Of a stretch of 64,000 nt of DNA, positions 34,300-42,785 are shown piece after piece. The position numbers and the translations under genes were made by a program. Each line of letters opens with the position of its first letter. Position 1 is the stretch's first letter. The stretch comes from Shouchella tritolerans (lineage in GTDB: Bacteria > Bacillota > Bacilli > Bacillales > Bacillaceae_D): assembly GCF_025770735.1 (NCBI RefSeq), contig NZ_JAODPB010000008.1, positions 80,602 through 144,601 on the forward strand, in the 5' to 3' direction. The notes under the pieces were generated by a model, which was given only the letters and a program-made list of their open reading frames with translations, had not been told where the DNA came from and ran no database searches.

Positions 34300-34660
34300 A
34301 TATTCCCCTCGTATAAGAGGGAGTCACCTCCTGTGTGTCCTTCAAAATTAGGAATAACGTTTCCTAGTTTGGAACCAGAGGGCAACGCGCAATTCTTTAA
34401 AAACGGTTTACCTATGGAAAGGCAAGCTGCGTACACAATTACTTTTAAATGGTAGATGGTTTCGCAAGAATAGCGGAAGCCCGACCCGATTGGAAAGCAA
34501 TCGAGAAGTTCCAAACGGCATGTACGCACGATACCGTTTTTCTATCTACTTTGTACTCTCCACCATCGAATCACCCCGCTCTCGCATGAACTACTTTCAT
34601 TTTAGGGCAATTAATTGAGAACGTCAAACATTTTAAACAAATTGATGCACAATTCAAAAA
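34300..34660 (-). other. long untranslated leader of the CNNM/CorC-type gene
   Basis: Read on the minus strand this stretch has no convincing gene but several possible pairings, for example AACGG / CCGTT around 34517-34537. A CCCTC / GAGGG hairpin at about 34305-34320 would hide the GAGGGG ribosome-binding site of the gene. It does not match the M-box or yybP-ykoY metal riboswitch signatures that I know. An unrecognised regulatory leader is possible. Confidence 0.4.
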
Positions 34661-34697
34661 AGTACCTTGTCCATAGTGGATAGGCACTTTTTGTCGA
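34660..34697 (-). terminator. terminator of the DUF368 gene
   Basis: An imperfect stem of AAAGTGCCTATCC with GGACAAGGTACTTT and a following T-run is seen on the minus strand. Both arms end in A/T runs, so it may be bidirectional. Confidence 0.65.
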
Positions 34698-34724
34698 TTA
34701 ATTAACAGAGCCGTTTTCCATTCG

Positions 34725-35546
34725 TCAACGCTCCGCTTTTCCAAATGTTAAGGCTGTTACAAGGCCAAACAAAAGTGCCATAATCGAGACAAGCCAATAG
34801 AGAAACGTTCCAGGCAGCTCAGTTGGAACAATGACAACAAGGGAGCCGGCAACAAGCCCAATCATGAGCGCATAGGTTGCTTGTGTGTAATGGTTAAGGA
34901 AGAAACGGACGAGCCGGCTTGTTACAAGGAGTCCAAGGACAACGCCACACCCAATCGCAATAATAACAGGGATATTAATGGATGAGAGGGCAGCAATAGC
35001 TGTATGGTACACGCCAAGAATCAAGAAAACGAGCGAACCGCTAATACCAGGTAAAACGAGGGCTGTGCTAGCTAGCCAACCTGAAAAAAATAAATAAATA
35101 TAGTCTGTCAGTGAGAGGTTTTCCATCACTGCTTGGTTTGATTCGTTGACAAAACTGGTCATAGCAATAAGCACAAACGCCCCAACCAGCAACACATAAT
35201 GGAGGGGTTTAAACGAATGATTTGGTTCTGAATGGGCAGAGCGCCATAAAAACGGCAAAATTCCAAGAACGAGCCCTGCAAATAAAAACATCATCGGCTG
35301 GTTATGTACATGAAGCAAATATTCAATGATTTTCACAAATAAAGCAACGGCGGCTACCATGCCAATGCCGAGCGGGATTAAAAAGCGGAAAGCACGCTTT
35401 ATATGGCCTGTTGTCAAGTCGCTTATTGCTTGAAGCAGCTGTTCATAAAAGCCCAAAAGCATGGCAATCGTGCTCGAACTCACACCTGGCACAAGTTCGG
35501 TAATGCCCATAGCGGCACCTCGAAAAAGATTTTTCCAGTTAAACAT
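34725..35546 (-). CDS. DUF368 membrane protein, PopT-type undecaprenyl-phosphate transporter
   Basis: The protein has 273 aa and about eight hydrophobic segments. The N-terminal KNLFRGAAMGITELVPGVSS followed by STIAMLLG, and the central STALVLPGISGSLVFLILG, are the paired DUF368 signatures. Members of this family (PopT) were shown to recycle undecaprenyl phosphate across the membrane for cell-wall synthesis, and the Vibrio cholerae member matters most at alkaline pH. This fits an alkaliphile, but function here is inferred from the family. It is divergent from pdaA, a cell-wall gene. Confidence 0.85.
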   Translation of the reverse strand: MFNWKNLFRGAAMGITELVPGVSSSTIAMLLGFYEQLLQAISDLTTGHIKRAFRFLIPLGIGMVAAVALFVKIIEYLLHVHNQPMMFLFAGLVLGILPFLWRSAHSEPNHSFKPLHYVLLVGAFVLIAMTSFVNESNQAVMENLSLTDYIYLFFSGWLASTALVLPGISGSLVFLILGVYHTAIAALSSINIPVIIAIGCGVVLGLLVTSRLVRFFLNHYTQATYALMIGLVAGSLVVIVPTELPGTFLYWLVSIMALLFGLVTALTFGKAER

Positions 35547-35686
35547 TTAGCATCCTCCTAGTTGAATCGCAAAACAGCATCATGCTAATGAAACCACAGC
35601 CTATTAAAACATGCAACAAAAAAGAACGCATAAAAGCCTTTCTGCTGACGGAAGCTACGGATAAACAGCATGAAAGGGAGAAACGT

Positions 35687-36466
35687 ATGAAAAAAGCATT
35701 TTGTCTATTGCTTTTGCTTTCCTTGATCATCGGGCAAACTTCATTTGCTCTCAGTTACGAAAACAAAACATACAATTGGAGTTACAAACCGGCTCCAGCC
35801 CATACGCCAGCAGATACAGAACCATTGTACAAAAAGCTGCTAGAGCAAGCTGATGGTTACTTTATCGGTGATCGAGACAGCAAGTCTTTATATTTAACGT
35901 TTGACAACGGGTATGAGAACGGTTATACCGAAAAAGTCCTTGACGTTTTAAAAGAAAAACAGGTCACTGGCGCTTTTTTTGTGACAGGCCATTATTTGAA
36001 AACGGCGCCGGAGCTTGTGAAACGAATGGTGGCGGAAGGACACATTGTCGGCAACCACTCATACCACCATCCGAGTTTGCCACAAACAAGCGATGCCAAG
36101 CTAGCGGCTGAACTCGATGACGTGAAAACATTGTTTACCGAAATAACAGGCGAGACGGAGATGCGCTATTTACGGCCGCCAAGAGGGGAATTTAGTGAGC
36201 GCACGCTCATGAAATCAAAGGAGCTTGGCTATACGAATGTATTTTGGTCCCTTGCGTATAAAGACTGGGAAGTCGATAAACAAAAGGGTGGAAAGTATGC
36301 CTATGACCAAGTGATGAAACGAATCCACCCTGGCGCGATTATGTTAATCCACGCCGTATCGCCGGATAATGCGGAAGCATTGCCTGATATCATTGATGAA
36401 TGCCGGCGCCAAGGCTATACATTCCGCAGTCTTGACGAATTGTCGCTCCATTCTCCTATGCCTTAG
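35687..36466 (+). CDS. pdaA: polysaccharide deacetylase, PdaA type (spore cortex muramic-delta-lactam)
   Basis: The protein has 259 aa with a signal peptide (FCLLLLLSLIIGQTSFALS). The NodB-fold motifs are LTFDNGYENGYT, the metal-binding HSYHHPS, and RPPRGEFSERT; the late IMLIHAVS carries the final His. PdaA removes the N-acetyl group of muramic acid so that muramic-delta-lactam forms in the spore cortex, which is needed for germination. ATG at 35687 after GAAAGGGAG gives a normal signal peptide; the longer frame from 35582 does not. A terminator follows. Confidence 0.92.
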   Translation: MKKAFCLLLLLSLIIGQTSFALSYENKTYNWSYKPAPAHTPADTEPLYKKLLEQADGYFIGDRDSKSLYLTFDNGYENGYTEKVLDVLKEKQVTGAFFVTGHYLKTAPELVKRMVAEGHIVGNHSYHHPSLPQTSDAKLAAELDDVKTLFTEITGETEMRYLRPPRGEFSERTLMKSKELGYTNVFWSLAYKDWEVDKQKGGKYAYDQVMKRIHPGAIMLIHAVSPDNAEALPDIIDECRRQGYTFRSLDELSLHSPMP

Positions 36467-36503
36467 GCGATTTCCGAAGTAACGGGAACTGTAAAAAAGC
36501 AAC

Positions 36504-36530
36504 AAAAAAACCCTTGATAAGGGTTTTTTT
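36504..36530 (+). terminator. bidirectional terminator between pdaA and the flavoprotein gene
   Basis: AAAAAAACCC and GGGTTTTTTT pair around TTGATAA; the A and T runs allow use from both sides. Confidence 0.82.
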
Positions 36531-36594
36531 GTTCTATTGCATCATCCTAGCCCGGTAACTCTCCTTTCCAGACAGAAAGAACCTTTCCCGCTCA

Positions 36595-37491
36595 TTAAAA
36601 CTCTTCATCGACCAAATCCATTACGATGCCTGCCCCAACTTTGCTGCCTTCTGCCGCCGCTAAAATCAGTTGCTGTGGCCCGTTAAAGGTAGTGTCGCCA
36701 CTGGCGTAAACGCCTTCGACACTGGCTCTGCCAAACGTATCGGTTTTGATGCCGCCTTGCTCGTTGTATGTGCAGCCAAGTGCTTCCCCAAAGGATGCGG
36801 CTTGCTGCAAATCGACAGCCACAAAGCCGCCTTCTCTTTTGATTTCTTTGCCATCGGTAAAGCGAATGTTTTGTAGTTGGCCGTCTTCACCTTCGAGAGC
36901 GGCGATTTCTTCTTCAATAATCTTGATGCCGTTGGCTAGAAACGCAGTTTTTTGCTCATCTGTTAAAAAGCGTTGGCCGTTTGTGCAAATGACTAAGTCT
37001 TTGCTCCAATTCCAGATAAGTTTTCCTGAATGGAGCACGCGCTTATCTTCACAAATGACAACAAGAGGCCGATCGCGTAGTTCCCAGCCATCACAAAACG
37101 GACATGGGAATAAGCTAGAGCCGTAAAATGGCTCAATTCCCGCTATATCTGGCAATCGATCTTTTAAACCTGTGGCAAGCAAGATTTTCCGCGCTTGATA
37201 CGTTTCCTTATTTTCGGTGTCAACAGAAAAGCCGCCTTGTTCTTTTGTAATTCCGCTTACCCGTACATATGCCCACTCTATATTTGGATATTTCCTTAAA
37301 TCGGTGTATGCTGCCTCTTTAAACGCGCTCGGTTCTATCCCGTCTCTTGTTAGAAAACCATGTGATGCATGGGTGACGGCATTCCGTGGTTTGTTTTCAT
37401 CCAATAGCAGTACCTTTCGTTTCGCTCTGCCTAATACAAGTGCTGCGTTTAGCCCAGCTGGGCCTCCTCCTATAATGATGCAATCAAACAT
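36595..37491 (-). CDS. thioredoxin-reductase-like FAD-dependent oxidoreductase
   Basis: The protein has 298 aa. The N-terminal FAD motif is IIIGGGPAGLNAALVLGRA, and the redox disulfide is Cys130/Cys133 in LFPCPFCDGWE. ASGDT near residue 265 completes the FAD site. The NADPH motif region (around LVVICEDKRVLHSG) lacks a standard GxGxxA, so the electron donor may differ from that of TrxB. It lies 66 bp behind an Rrf2 regulator gene on the same strand, so a redox- or thiol-responsive pair is likely. Confidence 0.85.
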   Translation of the reverse strand: MFDCIIIGGGPAGLNAALVLGRAKRKVLLLDENKPRNAVTHASHGFLTRDGIEPSAFKEAAYTDLRKYPNIEWAYVRVSGITKEQGGFSVDTENKETYQARKILLATGLKDRLPDIAGIEPFYGSSLFPCPFCDGWELRDRPLVVICEDKRVLHSGKLIWNWSKDLVICTNGQRFLTDEQKTAFLANGIKIIEEEIAALEGEDGQLQNIRFTDGKEIKREGGFVAVDLQQAASFGEALGCTYNEQGGIKTDTFGRASVEGVYASGDTTFNGPQQLILAAAEGSKVGAGIVMDLVDEEF

Positions 37492-37557
37492 GGCTTTGGC
37501 TCCTTTATTGTATATATTAGAGACTCTTTATATCTAGAATTAGAACAAAAAAGGAGG

Positions 37558-37977
37558 CTAGGCCCTTTTTTCTTTCATCTGTCTAGCGATGTCGGCAATG
37601 TAAGTCGCATCGAGATCCGCTTTCATTTTTGCCTCGGCGTTCATCATGACTTGCTCAATCAAGCAACCATGATTGCGTGGGAGCTCTTTGTGGTCGAGCG
37701 AACAATGAAACAAGCTCGTTTGACCTTCAATTGCTTGGATTACATCAAGAAAAGACGTTTCTTTTTGGCGCTTTAAAAGGCGGTAGCCGCCTTTTACACC
37801 AGGCGTTGATTCAATTAACCCGGCTTTAACCAGCTTAGTTAAAATTTTAGAAAGATACGTAGGCGAGAGATTTTGCATTTTTGCCAACTGTTCAACGCCA
37901 ATCGCTTCGCTTTTTTCATATAGCATCAAAAAAGCCATTGTATGCAATGCATAGTTCGTTGCCTTTGAATATTTCAT
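37558..37977 (-). CDS. Rrf2 family transcriptional regulator
   Basis: The protein has 139 aa. The N-terminal winged helix (about residues 1-70) includes NYALHTMAFL, LSPTYLSKILTKLVKAGLI and GVKGGYRLL, typical of Rrf2. Two cysteines remain in the sensor loop, Cys92 and Cys105; the middle one of the usual three-Cys Fe-S site is missing. This favours thiol or electrophile sensing rather than an Fe-S cluster, by inference. Inverted A/T-rich repeats (TCTAATTCTAGA and TCTCTAATATATA on the minus strand) lie between it and the flavoprotein gene. Confidence 0.88.
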   Translation of the reverse strand: MKYSKATNYALHTMAFLMLYEKSEAIGVEQLAKMQNLSPTYLSKILTKLVKAGLIESTPGVKGGYRLLKRQKETSFLDVIQAIEGQTSLFHCSLDHKELPRNHGCLIEQVMMNAEAKMKADLDATYIADIARQMKEKRA

Positions 37978-38376
37978 CGCTACAGTTCCTCCAATTTTGC
38001 CATTATTCCAGATCTATTGAGTCCGTAATTAACTATACGCCATATTGATTTTGAATGCAACAAGCATGCTTGCAGGGGCTACTAATATGAATGTTTGATT
38101 AAATCGCAACAGAATGTTTACAATTTTGCGCAATGTATCGAAGGGAATCGAAAGGAAATCCCATGTACAAGGTTTTCCGTTATTCCTGTTCAAACGCAGG
38201 ATTCTTTACAAAAGGTTTAGATAATGAATAGCTTTGTTTAAATCTCTCTTGAAATCGTGCTGCTACACTATAAATAAATGGCCGAAAGGGGTGGAGCGGA
38301 TCATTGACTTGCCCATGTATTTGAAAAAAGTGGTGCGATAAAAAGGAAAGGACACGAATAAAAAGGAGAATTATAC
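37978..38376. other. intergenic region between the Rrf2 gene and the isomerase gene
   Basis: No gene was found. The left side should hold the Rrf2 promoter and the right side that of the isomerase-surE-ABC unit; neither could be picked firmly. AGATAATGAATAGCT (38219-38233) agrees with the Fur 15-mer at 11 positions, which is weak. Confidence 0.4.
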
Positions 38377-39189
38377 ATGAATGTATATGCGTCAACCACG
38401 CTTCTTTGGTCCAAGCCAATTCCAGAAGTGCTGGGTGAATTTGCTAAACTTGGGCTTTATGGGGCTGAGATTTGGGCAGAACAGATGAACTGGCACAGTA
38501 CGAGCGTCTTGGAGATTAAACGAGCTCAACGGGGCTTGCCGCTCGCATACACGTTTCACGCCCCGAGTTGGGATTTGAATCAAATATCGATTAACAAAGC
38601 CATCCGTGAGCAGTCGTTGGGGGAGTTGGAGCGGTCTTTTGAAACAGCAGCAAACCTAGGGGCAAGCAATGTCACTGTCCATCCTGGGCGGTTAAGTTTA
38701 GATGGCGGATGGCTTGAATGGCACCAAGAACAACAAATCGCTGTTACAGAGACATTAATTGAATTAGCGGAGCAGTATGGGGTGTTGTTATCGCTAGAAT
38801 TGATGGAGCCAAAAGGAAAAGAGTTGATTACAACGCCAGACGAAATGAATACGTTGCTTGAAGCAGTCAAGGGACGTTTTTCAGTAACATTTGATGTTGC
38901 CCATATTCCGTTGCACATGGATGTGGTTGAAGCGTACCTAGCAACGAAGCAAATTAGTAAAGTTCATTTAAGTGACTCTTCCAGTTCGGCTTACCATTTG
39001 GCGCTTGGGGAAGGGGACATTCAGCTGGGGCCGATTCTCGCTTTATTGGAAGAGGTGACCATACCTGTTGTGCTTGAAGGCATGGATGCCTTATCAAATC
39101 GCAAGCTGCTCTGTCACCTTCACTATTTGGAGGGCGTTCGACAAAAGCAGAAAGAGGGGTTGTATGAAATTTCTGGTTACCAACGATGA
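38377..39189 (+). CDS. sugar phosphate isomerase/epimerase-like TIM-barrel protein
   Basis: The protein has 270 aa and the xylose-isomerase-like/AP-endonuclease-2 TIM-barrel fold. Metal-site segments are visible: GAEIWAEQ, NVTVHPGR, LLSLELMEPKG, VTFDVAHIPLH, KVHLSDSSSS and IPVVLEGM. The substrate is unknown. The ATG follows AAAAAGGAG. Its last 26 bases overlap the start of surE in another frame, so the two are tightly linked. Confidence 0.82.
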   Translation: MNVYASTTLLWSKPIPEVLGEFAKLGLYGAEIWAEQMNWHSTSVLEIKRAQRGLPLAYTFHAPSWDLNQISINKAIREQSLGELERSFETAANLGASNVTVHPGRLSLDGGWLEWHQEQQIAVTETLIELAEQYGVLLSLELMEPKGKELITTPDEMNTLLEAVKGRFSVTFDVAHIPLHMDVVEAYLATKQISKVHLSDSSSSAYHLALGEGDIQLGPILALLEEVTIPVVLEGMDALSNRKLLCHLHYLEGVRQKQKEGLYEISGYQR

Positions 39190-39964
39190 CGGTATTTTTG
39201 CGCCAGGCGTACAGGCTTTAATTGAGACATTGCAGCATTTTGGCGATGTATTGGTTGTTTGCCCTGACCAAGAACGGAGCGCGATTAGCCATTCGATTAC
39301 ACTCAGGCAGCCGATTAAGGCGACGCCTGTGTCGATTTTTGGACAGACTGTACCCGCTTATGCGGTGAACGGGACGACAGCCGATTGCGTTAAGTTAGGG
39401 CTAGAAGTATTGTGTGATGCGAAGCCGGATTTTGTTTTTTCAGGCATGAACATTGGCCCTAACTTAGGCCGTGATCTATTTTATTCTGGCACAATGGCTG
39501 GCGCAGCTGAATCTGTCCTCCACCATGTTCCTGCCGTAGCCGTTTCGATTAATAAGCTTGACGAACCAATCAAATTGCACTATCCGAAAGAACTATTTTA
39601 CGGCGTGCTAGAAGTGTTGTTCCAACGAAAATGGAAGCCAGGCCTGTTTTTAAACATTAATTTGCCGTATTTGCAAAAAAGCTTTGTAAAAGGCTTTGCT
39701 GTTGTACCGATGGACTTGGCGGTTACACGCTACCGGTACGTTGGCTTAAATGACCCACACGGGAACGTGTATTACTGGCTAAAAGATCACTTGAACCAAC
39801 TAAAGGAAGAAGAATTAGCAGAGGAAAGCGACTACGCTAAGCTGCGCGAGGGCTACATTACGATTACGCCCATTGAACATAAACGGGTTAACAAAAAAGA
39901 AATTCAACGGATTGAACGATTGTTCGCGCAACCACAGGAACATACAGGAGGTATCATCCAATGA
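39164..39964 (+). CDS. surE: 5'/3'-nucleotidase SurE
   Basis: A metal-dependent phosphatase of 266 aa acting on nucleoside monophosphates and some other phosphate esters. The N-terminal FLVTNDDGIFAPGVQAL, the SGMNIGPNLGRDLFYSGTMA segment and PDQERSAISHSITL are SurE signatures, including the metal-binding Asp pair. The ATG at 39164 after AGAGGGG is chosen because the protein then starts as SurE normally does. It overlaps the isomerase gene upstream and the lipoprotein gene downstream (ATGA). SurE fused by overlap to an importer is unusual. Confidence 0.92.
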   Translation: MKFLVTNDDGIFAPGVQALIETLQHFGDVLVVCPDQERSAISHSITLRQPIKATPVSIFGQTVPAYAVNGTTADCVKLGLEVLCDAKPDFVFSGMNIGPNLGRDLFYSGTMAGAAESVLHHVPAVAVSINKLDEPIKLHYPKELFYGVLEVLFQRKWKPGLFLNINLPYLQKSFVKGFAVVPMDLAVTRYRYVGLNDPHGNVYYWLKDHLNQLKEEELAEESDYAKLREGYITITPIEHKRVNKKEIQRIERLFAQPQEHTGGIIQ

Positions 39965-41037
39965 TAGAAAAAAAACGAATGGTTCCATTTGCTTTATTGG
40001 TCTTTAGTGCTGTTAGTTTGGCAGGATGCGGAGCAGAAAACGTCCAAGAGCAAGTGAACTCCGCGGCAGAGACATCTGAAACAAATGAAACGGAACAGGC
40101 GGAAGAAACGGATGGAATTGCTGGAACGCTTTCGTTTTACACGTCCCAGCCAGATGCTGATGCAGAGGCGCTCGTCGCTGGCTTTCGTGAACAGCATCCT
40201 GATGTCGACGTTACGATTTTCCGTTCTGGGACAGAAGAAGTTGTCAGCCGCTTGTTGGCGGAAGAGGAGGCAGGATCGGTACAAGCGGACGTGCTTTTGC
40301 TAGCGGATGCAGTGACGTTCGAAAACTTAAAAGAGAAGGACTTGCTGTTGCCATACGAGTCCCCGGAGCTTGTCCACATCCCTGCTGATTTTGTTGATCA
40401 AGACTATATGTATATCGGCACAAAGCTAATGGCGACTGTGCTCGCTTATAACACCGATTTAGTAGAGGAGGCGCCAACATCTTGGTTCGACTTAACCGCA
40501 GACAATGCCAAAGGGGAACTGACAATGCCAAGCCCCCTTTATTCAGGCGCGGCCGCATACAACGCAGGTGTATTTAGCCGAAACGACGATTTTGGCTGGT
40601 CGTTTTATGAGGCGCTTTATGAAAATGATACAACAGTCGTTCAAGGAAATGGCGGTGTTGTCCAAGCAGTAGCGGGCGGCGAGGCTTCTTATGGAATGGT
40701 CGTTGATTTTGTAGTAGCCAATGCGAAAGAACAAGGGTCTCCGATTGATTTTGTTTATCCGGAAGAAGGCGTGCCAGTCATTACAGAGCCGATTGCGATA
40801 ACGAAAAACAGCAAAAATGAAGCAGCAGCGAAAGCATTTGTCGATTTTGTCCTCTCTGAAGCAGGGCAGCAGCTAGGCAAAGACGTTGGCTACACGCCGA
40901 TCCGTGAAGGGATGGACGCACCAGCTGGACTCAAGGGAGGGGACGAGCTACATGTGTTATCAACCGACCTTGCCGACTTGTTGAAAGGGCGAGAAGAAGA
41001 TAAAGAACAATTTCAATCTATTTTTGGAACCCATTAA
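39961..41037 (+). CDS. ABC transporter substrate-binding lipoprotein, Fe3+/sugar-phosphate (AfuA/FbpA) type
   Basis: The protein has 358 aa. A signal peptide with lipobox LAGC puts the lipid on Cys23, followed by a Glu/Thr-rich linker. From about residue 54 (GTLSFYTSQPD) a type II periplasmic-binding fold is present. FbpA-like proteins bind Fe3+ through a Tyr pair near the C-terminal third; I do not see an obvious YY there, so a phosphorylated organic ligand (as for AfuA or phosphonate binders) is possible. It overlaps surE by four bases. Confidence 0.85.
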   Translation: MIEKKRMVPFALLVFSAVSLAGCGAENVQEQVNSAAETSETNETEQAEETDGIAGTLSFYTSQPDADAEALVAGFREQHPDVDVTIFRSGTEEVVSRLLAEEEAGSVQADVLLLADAVTFENLKEKDLLLPYESPELVHIPADFVDQDYMYIGTKLMATVLAYNTDLVEEAPTSWFDLTADNAKGELTMPSPLYSGAAAYNAGVFSRNDDFGWSFYEALYENDTTVVQGNGGVVQAVAGGEASYGMVVDFVVANAKEQGSPIDFVYPEEGVPVITEPIAITKNSKNEAAAKAFVDFVLSEAGQQLGKDVGYTPIREGMDAPAGLKGGDELHVLSTDLADLLKGREEDKEQFQSIFGTH

Positions 41038-41069
41038 ATGAACGACATGATTGACAGGGGGGGAATAGG

Positions 41070-42785
41070 GTGGGCGTACAACTAGATGGAGCTCATCAAC
41101 GCTTTGCCTTTTTTCAGAAGAGACGCTTGCTGGCATGGGTGCTTGCGCTGCTCATTTTTTGCTTGTTTGTGCTACCGATTATCCGACTGTTTTTACTTAG
41201 TTTTTTTCAGGAGGGCCAGCTAACATTTTCCCATTATACGCAAATCTTTTCTGAACCAAGGACGTGGACGATTTTTCGCAATACCGTTGTGATGGTAGCG
41301 GGGGCGACAACGCTCGCGCTCGCGTTAGGGTTAATTTTTGCCTGGCTGGTTGCCTATAGCGACATTCGCTTAAAAAAATTATTGCAACTGATGATTTTAG
41401 TCCCTTTTATCATTCCGTCCTACATCTTGACATTGTCATGGACACAGCTTATGAGCAGCAACGGGTGGGTGGCATCGTTGCTTCAGCTCCTTCCATTCTC
41501 GCTCGAACCGTTGCAAATGTATTCGATGGAAGGCATCATCTTTACACTTGCTTTGTCCCATTTTCCACTTGTTTTCTTATTTACAGTAGGCGTGCTGCGA
41601 AAAATTCCCCGTGAAATGGAATGGGCTGCACGGGCAAGTGGGGCAAACAGTTGGCATGTATTCAAACAAGTGACCTTTCCTCTTGCGCTTCCGGGACTTG
41701 CCGGCGGTGGCCTCCTTGCCTTTATCGCCAATTTAGACAACTTTGGCATCCCGGCGTTTCTCGGCATTCCGGCGCAAATTACAGTGCTCAGTACGGCTAT
41801 TTACCAAGAAGTGGTTGGATTTGGACCGTCTGCTTTTGCGCGGGCGGCAACGCTCTCAGTCATTTTGGCCGCTGTTGCGTTACTTGGCACATTTGCGCAA
41901 TGGTGGCTTGTACGCAAAGCGAAGCAAACCGAAACGATCCAGCAAGATCATGAGCCCCGCTACCGACTCGGGCGGCTACGCCTGCCAGTTGAAGTCTCTA
42001 TATGGGCATTTTTGTTGATGATCACGGTTGTTCCGATTGCGTCCATGTTGCAATCGTCTTTGATCGAAGCATATGGCTTGCCGTTTTCATGGGACAATCT
42101 CACGCTTGATCATTACCGCTTTATTTTGTTTGAGAATGATCGTGTCCAAGGCGCGATTGGCAACAGCTTGCTTTTAGCAGCAGGCACAACGGCGATTTGC
42201 CTATTCGTCGGCACTGGACTCGCCTATATGCGTGCCCGTCACCCAAATGCACTTAATCGGTCGCTTGAAGTTTTTGTCGGCCTGCCGTATGCACTACCAG
42301 GAATGGTGCTTGCTCTGGCAATGATTTTTATGTGGCTCGAGCCGATCCCTGGCTGGAATCCTGGCGTGTATGGAACGATAGGGATTTTGTTTATTGCCTA
42401 TATCACTCGGTTTATGGTGTTGCAAGTCAGGGGCAGCTATACAGCGATGGTCCAAGTCGATCCGTCGATGGAAGAGGCGGCTAGCTTATTCGGAGCGCGG
42501 CCAGTGGCGAAGTGGCGCCGCGTATTAGTGCCTCTGCTACTGCCAGGAGTTCTAAGTGGCGCGTTTCTTGTGTTTTTGACGGCGTTGACGGAACTGACTG
42601 TCTCCTCATTGCTATGGTCGAGTGGGTCAGAAACGATTGGGCTTATGATTTTTAACTTTGAGCAAGCTGGGTACTCGACTCATTCTACCGCTTTTTCGAT
42701 GCTCATTGTCACGGCCATCGTGCTTGTAATGGTCAGTATGTATATGCTTCAGCATGTTCGGGACAGGAGGATAAAGGACGTATGA
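41070..42785 (+). CDS. ABC transporter permease, double-domain Fe3+/sugar-phosphate type
   Basis: The protein has 571 aa and about 12 hydrophobic segments in two halves, each with its own permease domain. The EAA loops are seen in MEWAARASGANSWHVFKQVT (first half) and MEEAASLFGARPVAKWRRVL (second half). This fused form is typical of FbpB, AfuB and PhnV-like permeases. It starts with GTG after CAGGGGGGG and overlaps the ATPase gene by four bases. Confidence 0.9.
   Translation: MGVQLDGAHQRFAFFQKRRLLAWVLALLIFCLFVLPIIRLFLLSFFQEGQLTFSHYTQIFSEPRTWTIFRNTVVMVAGATTLALALGLIFAWLVAYSDIRLKKLLQLMILVPFIIPSYILTLSWTQLMSSNGWVASLLQLLPFSLEPLQMYSMEGIIFTLALSHFPLVFLFTVGVLRKIPREMEWAARASGANSWHVFKQVTFPLALPGLAGGGLLAFIANLDNFGIPAFLGIPAQITVLSTAIYQEVVGFGPSAFARAATLSVILAAVALLGTFAQWWLVRKAKQTETIQQDHEPRYRLGRLRLPVEVSIWAFLLMITVVPIASMLQSSLIEAYGLPFSWDNLTLDHYRFILFENDRVQGAIGNSLLLAAGTTAICLFVGTGLAYMRARHPNALNRSLEVFVGLPYALPGMVLALAMIFMWLEPIPGWNPGVYGTIGILFIAYITRFMVLQVRGSYTAMVQVDPSMEEAASLFGARPVAKWRRVLVPLLLPGVLSGAFLVFLTALTELTVSSLLWSSGSETIGLMIFNFEQAGYSTHSTAFSMLIVTAIVLVMVSMYMLQHVRDRRIKDV

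Noticed and set aside
34278..34529. 83-codon minus-strand frame in the CorC-type leader
   Set aside because: No ribosome-binding site, GTG start, no family resemblance and it overlaps the downstream start region; more likely untranslated leader.
34300..34620. M-box or yybP-ykoY riboswitch before the CorC-type gene
   Set aside because: The conserved core sequences of these riboswitches are not found on the transcribed strand.
38180..38419. 79-codon minus-strand frame before the isomerase gene
   Set aside because: It overlaps the isomerase start, has no ribosome-binding site and no recognisable sequence.
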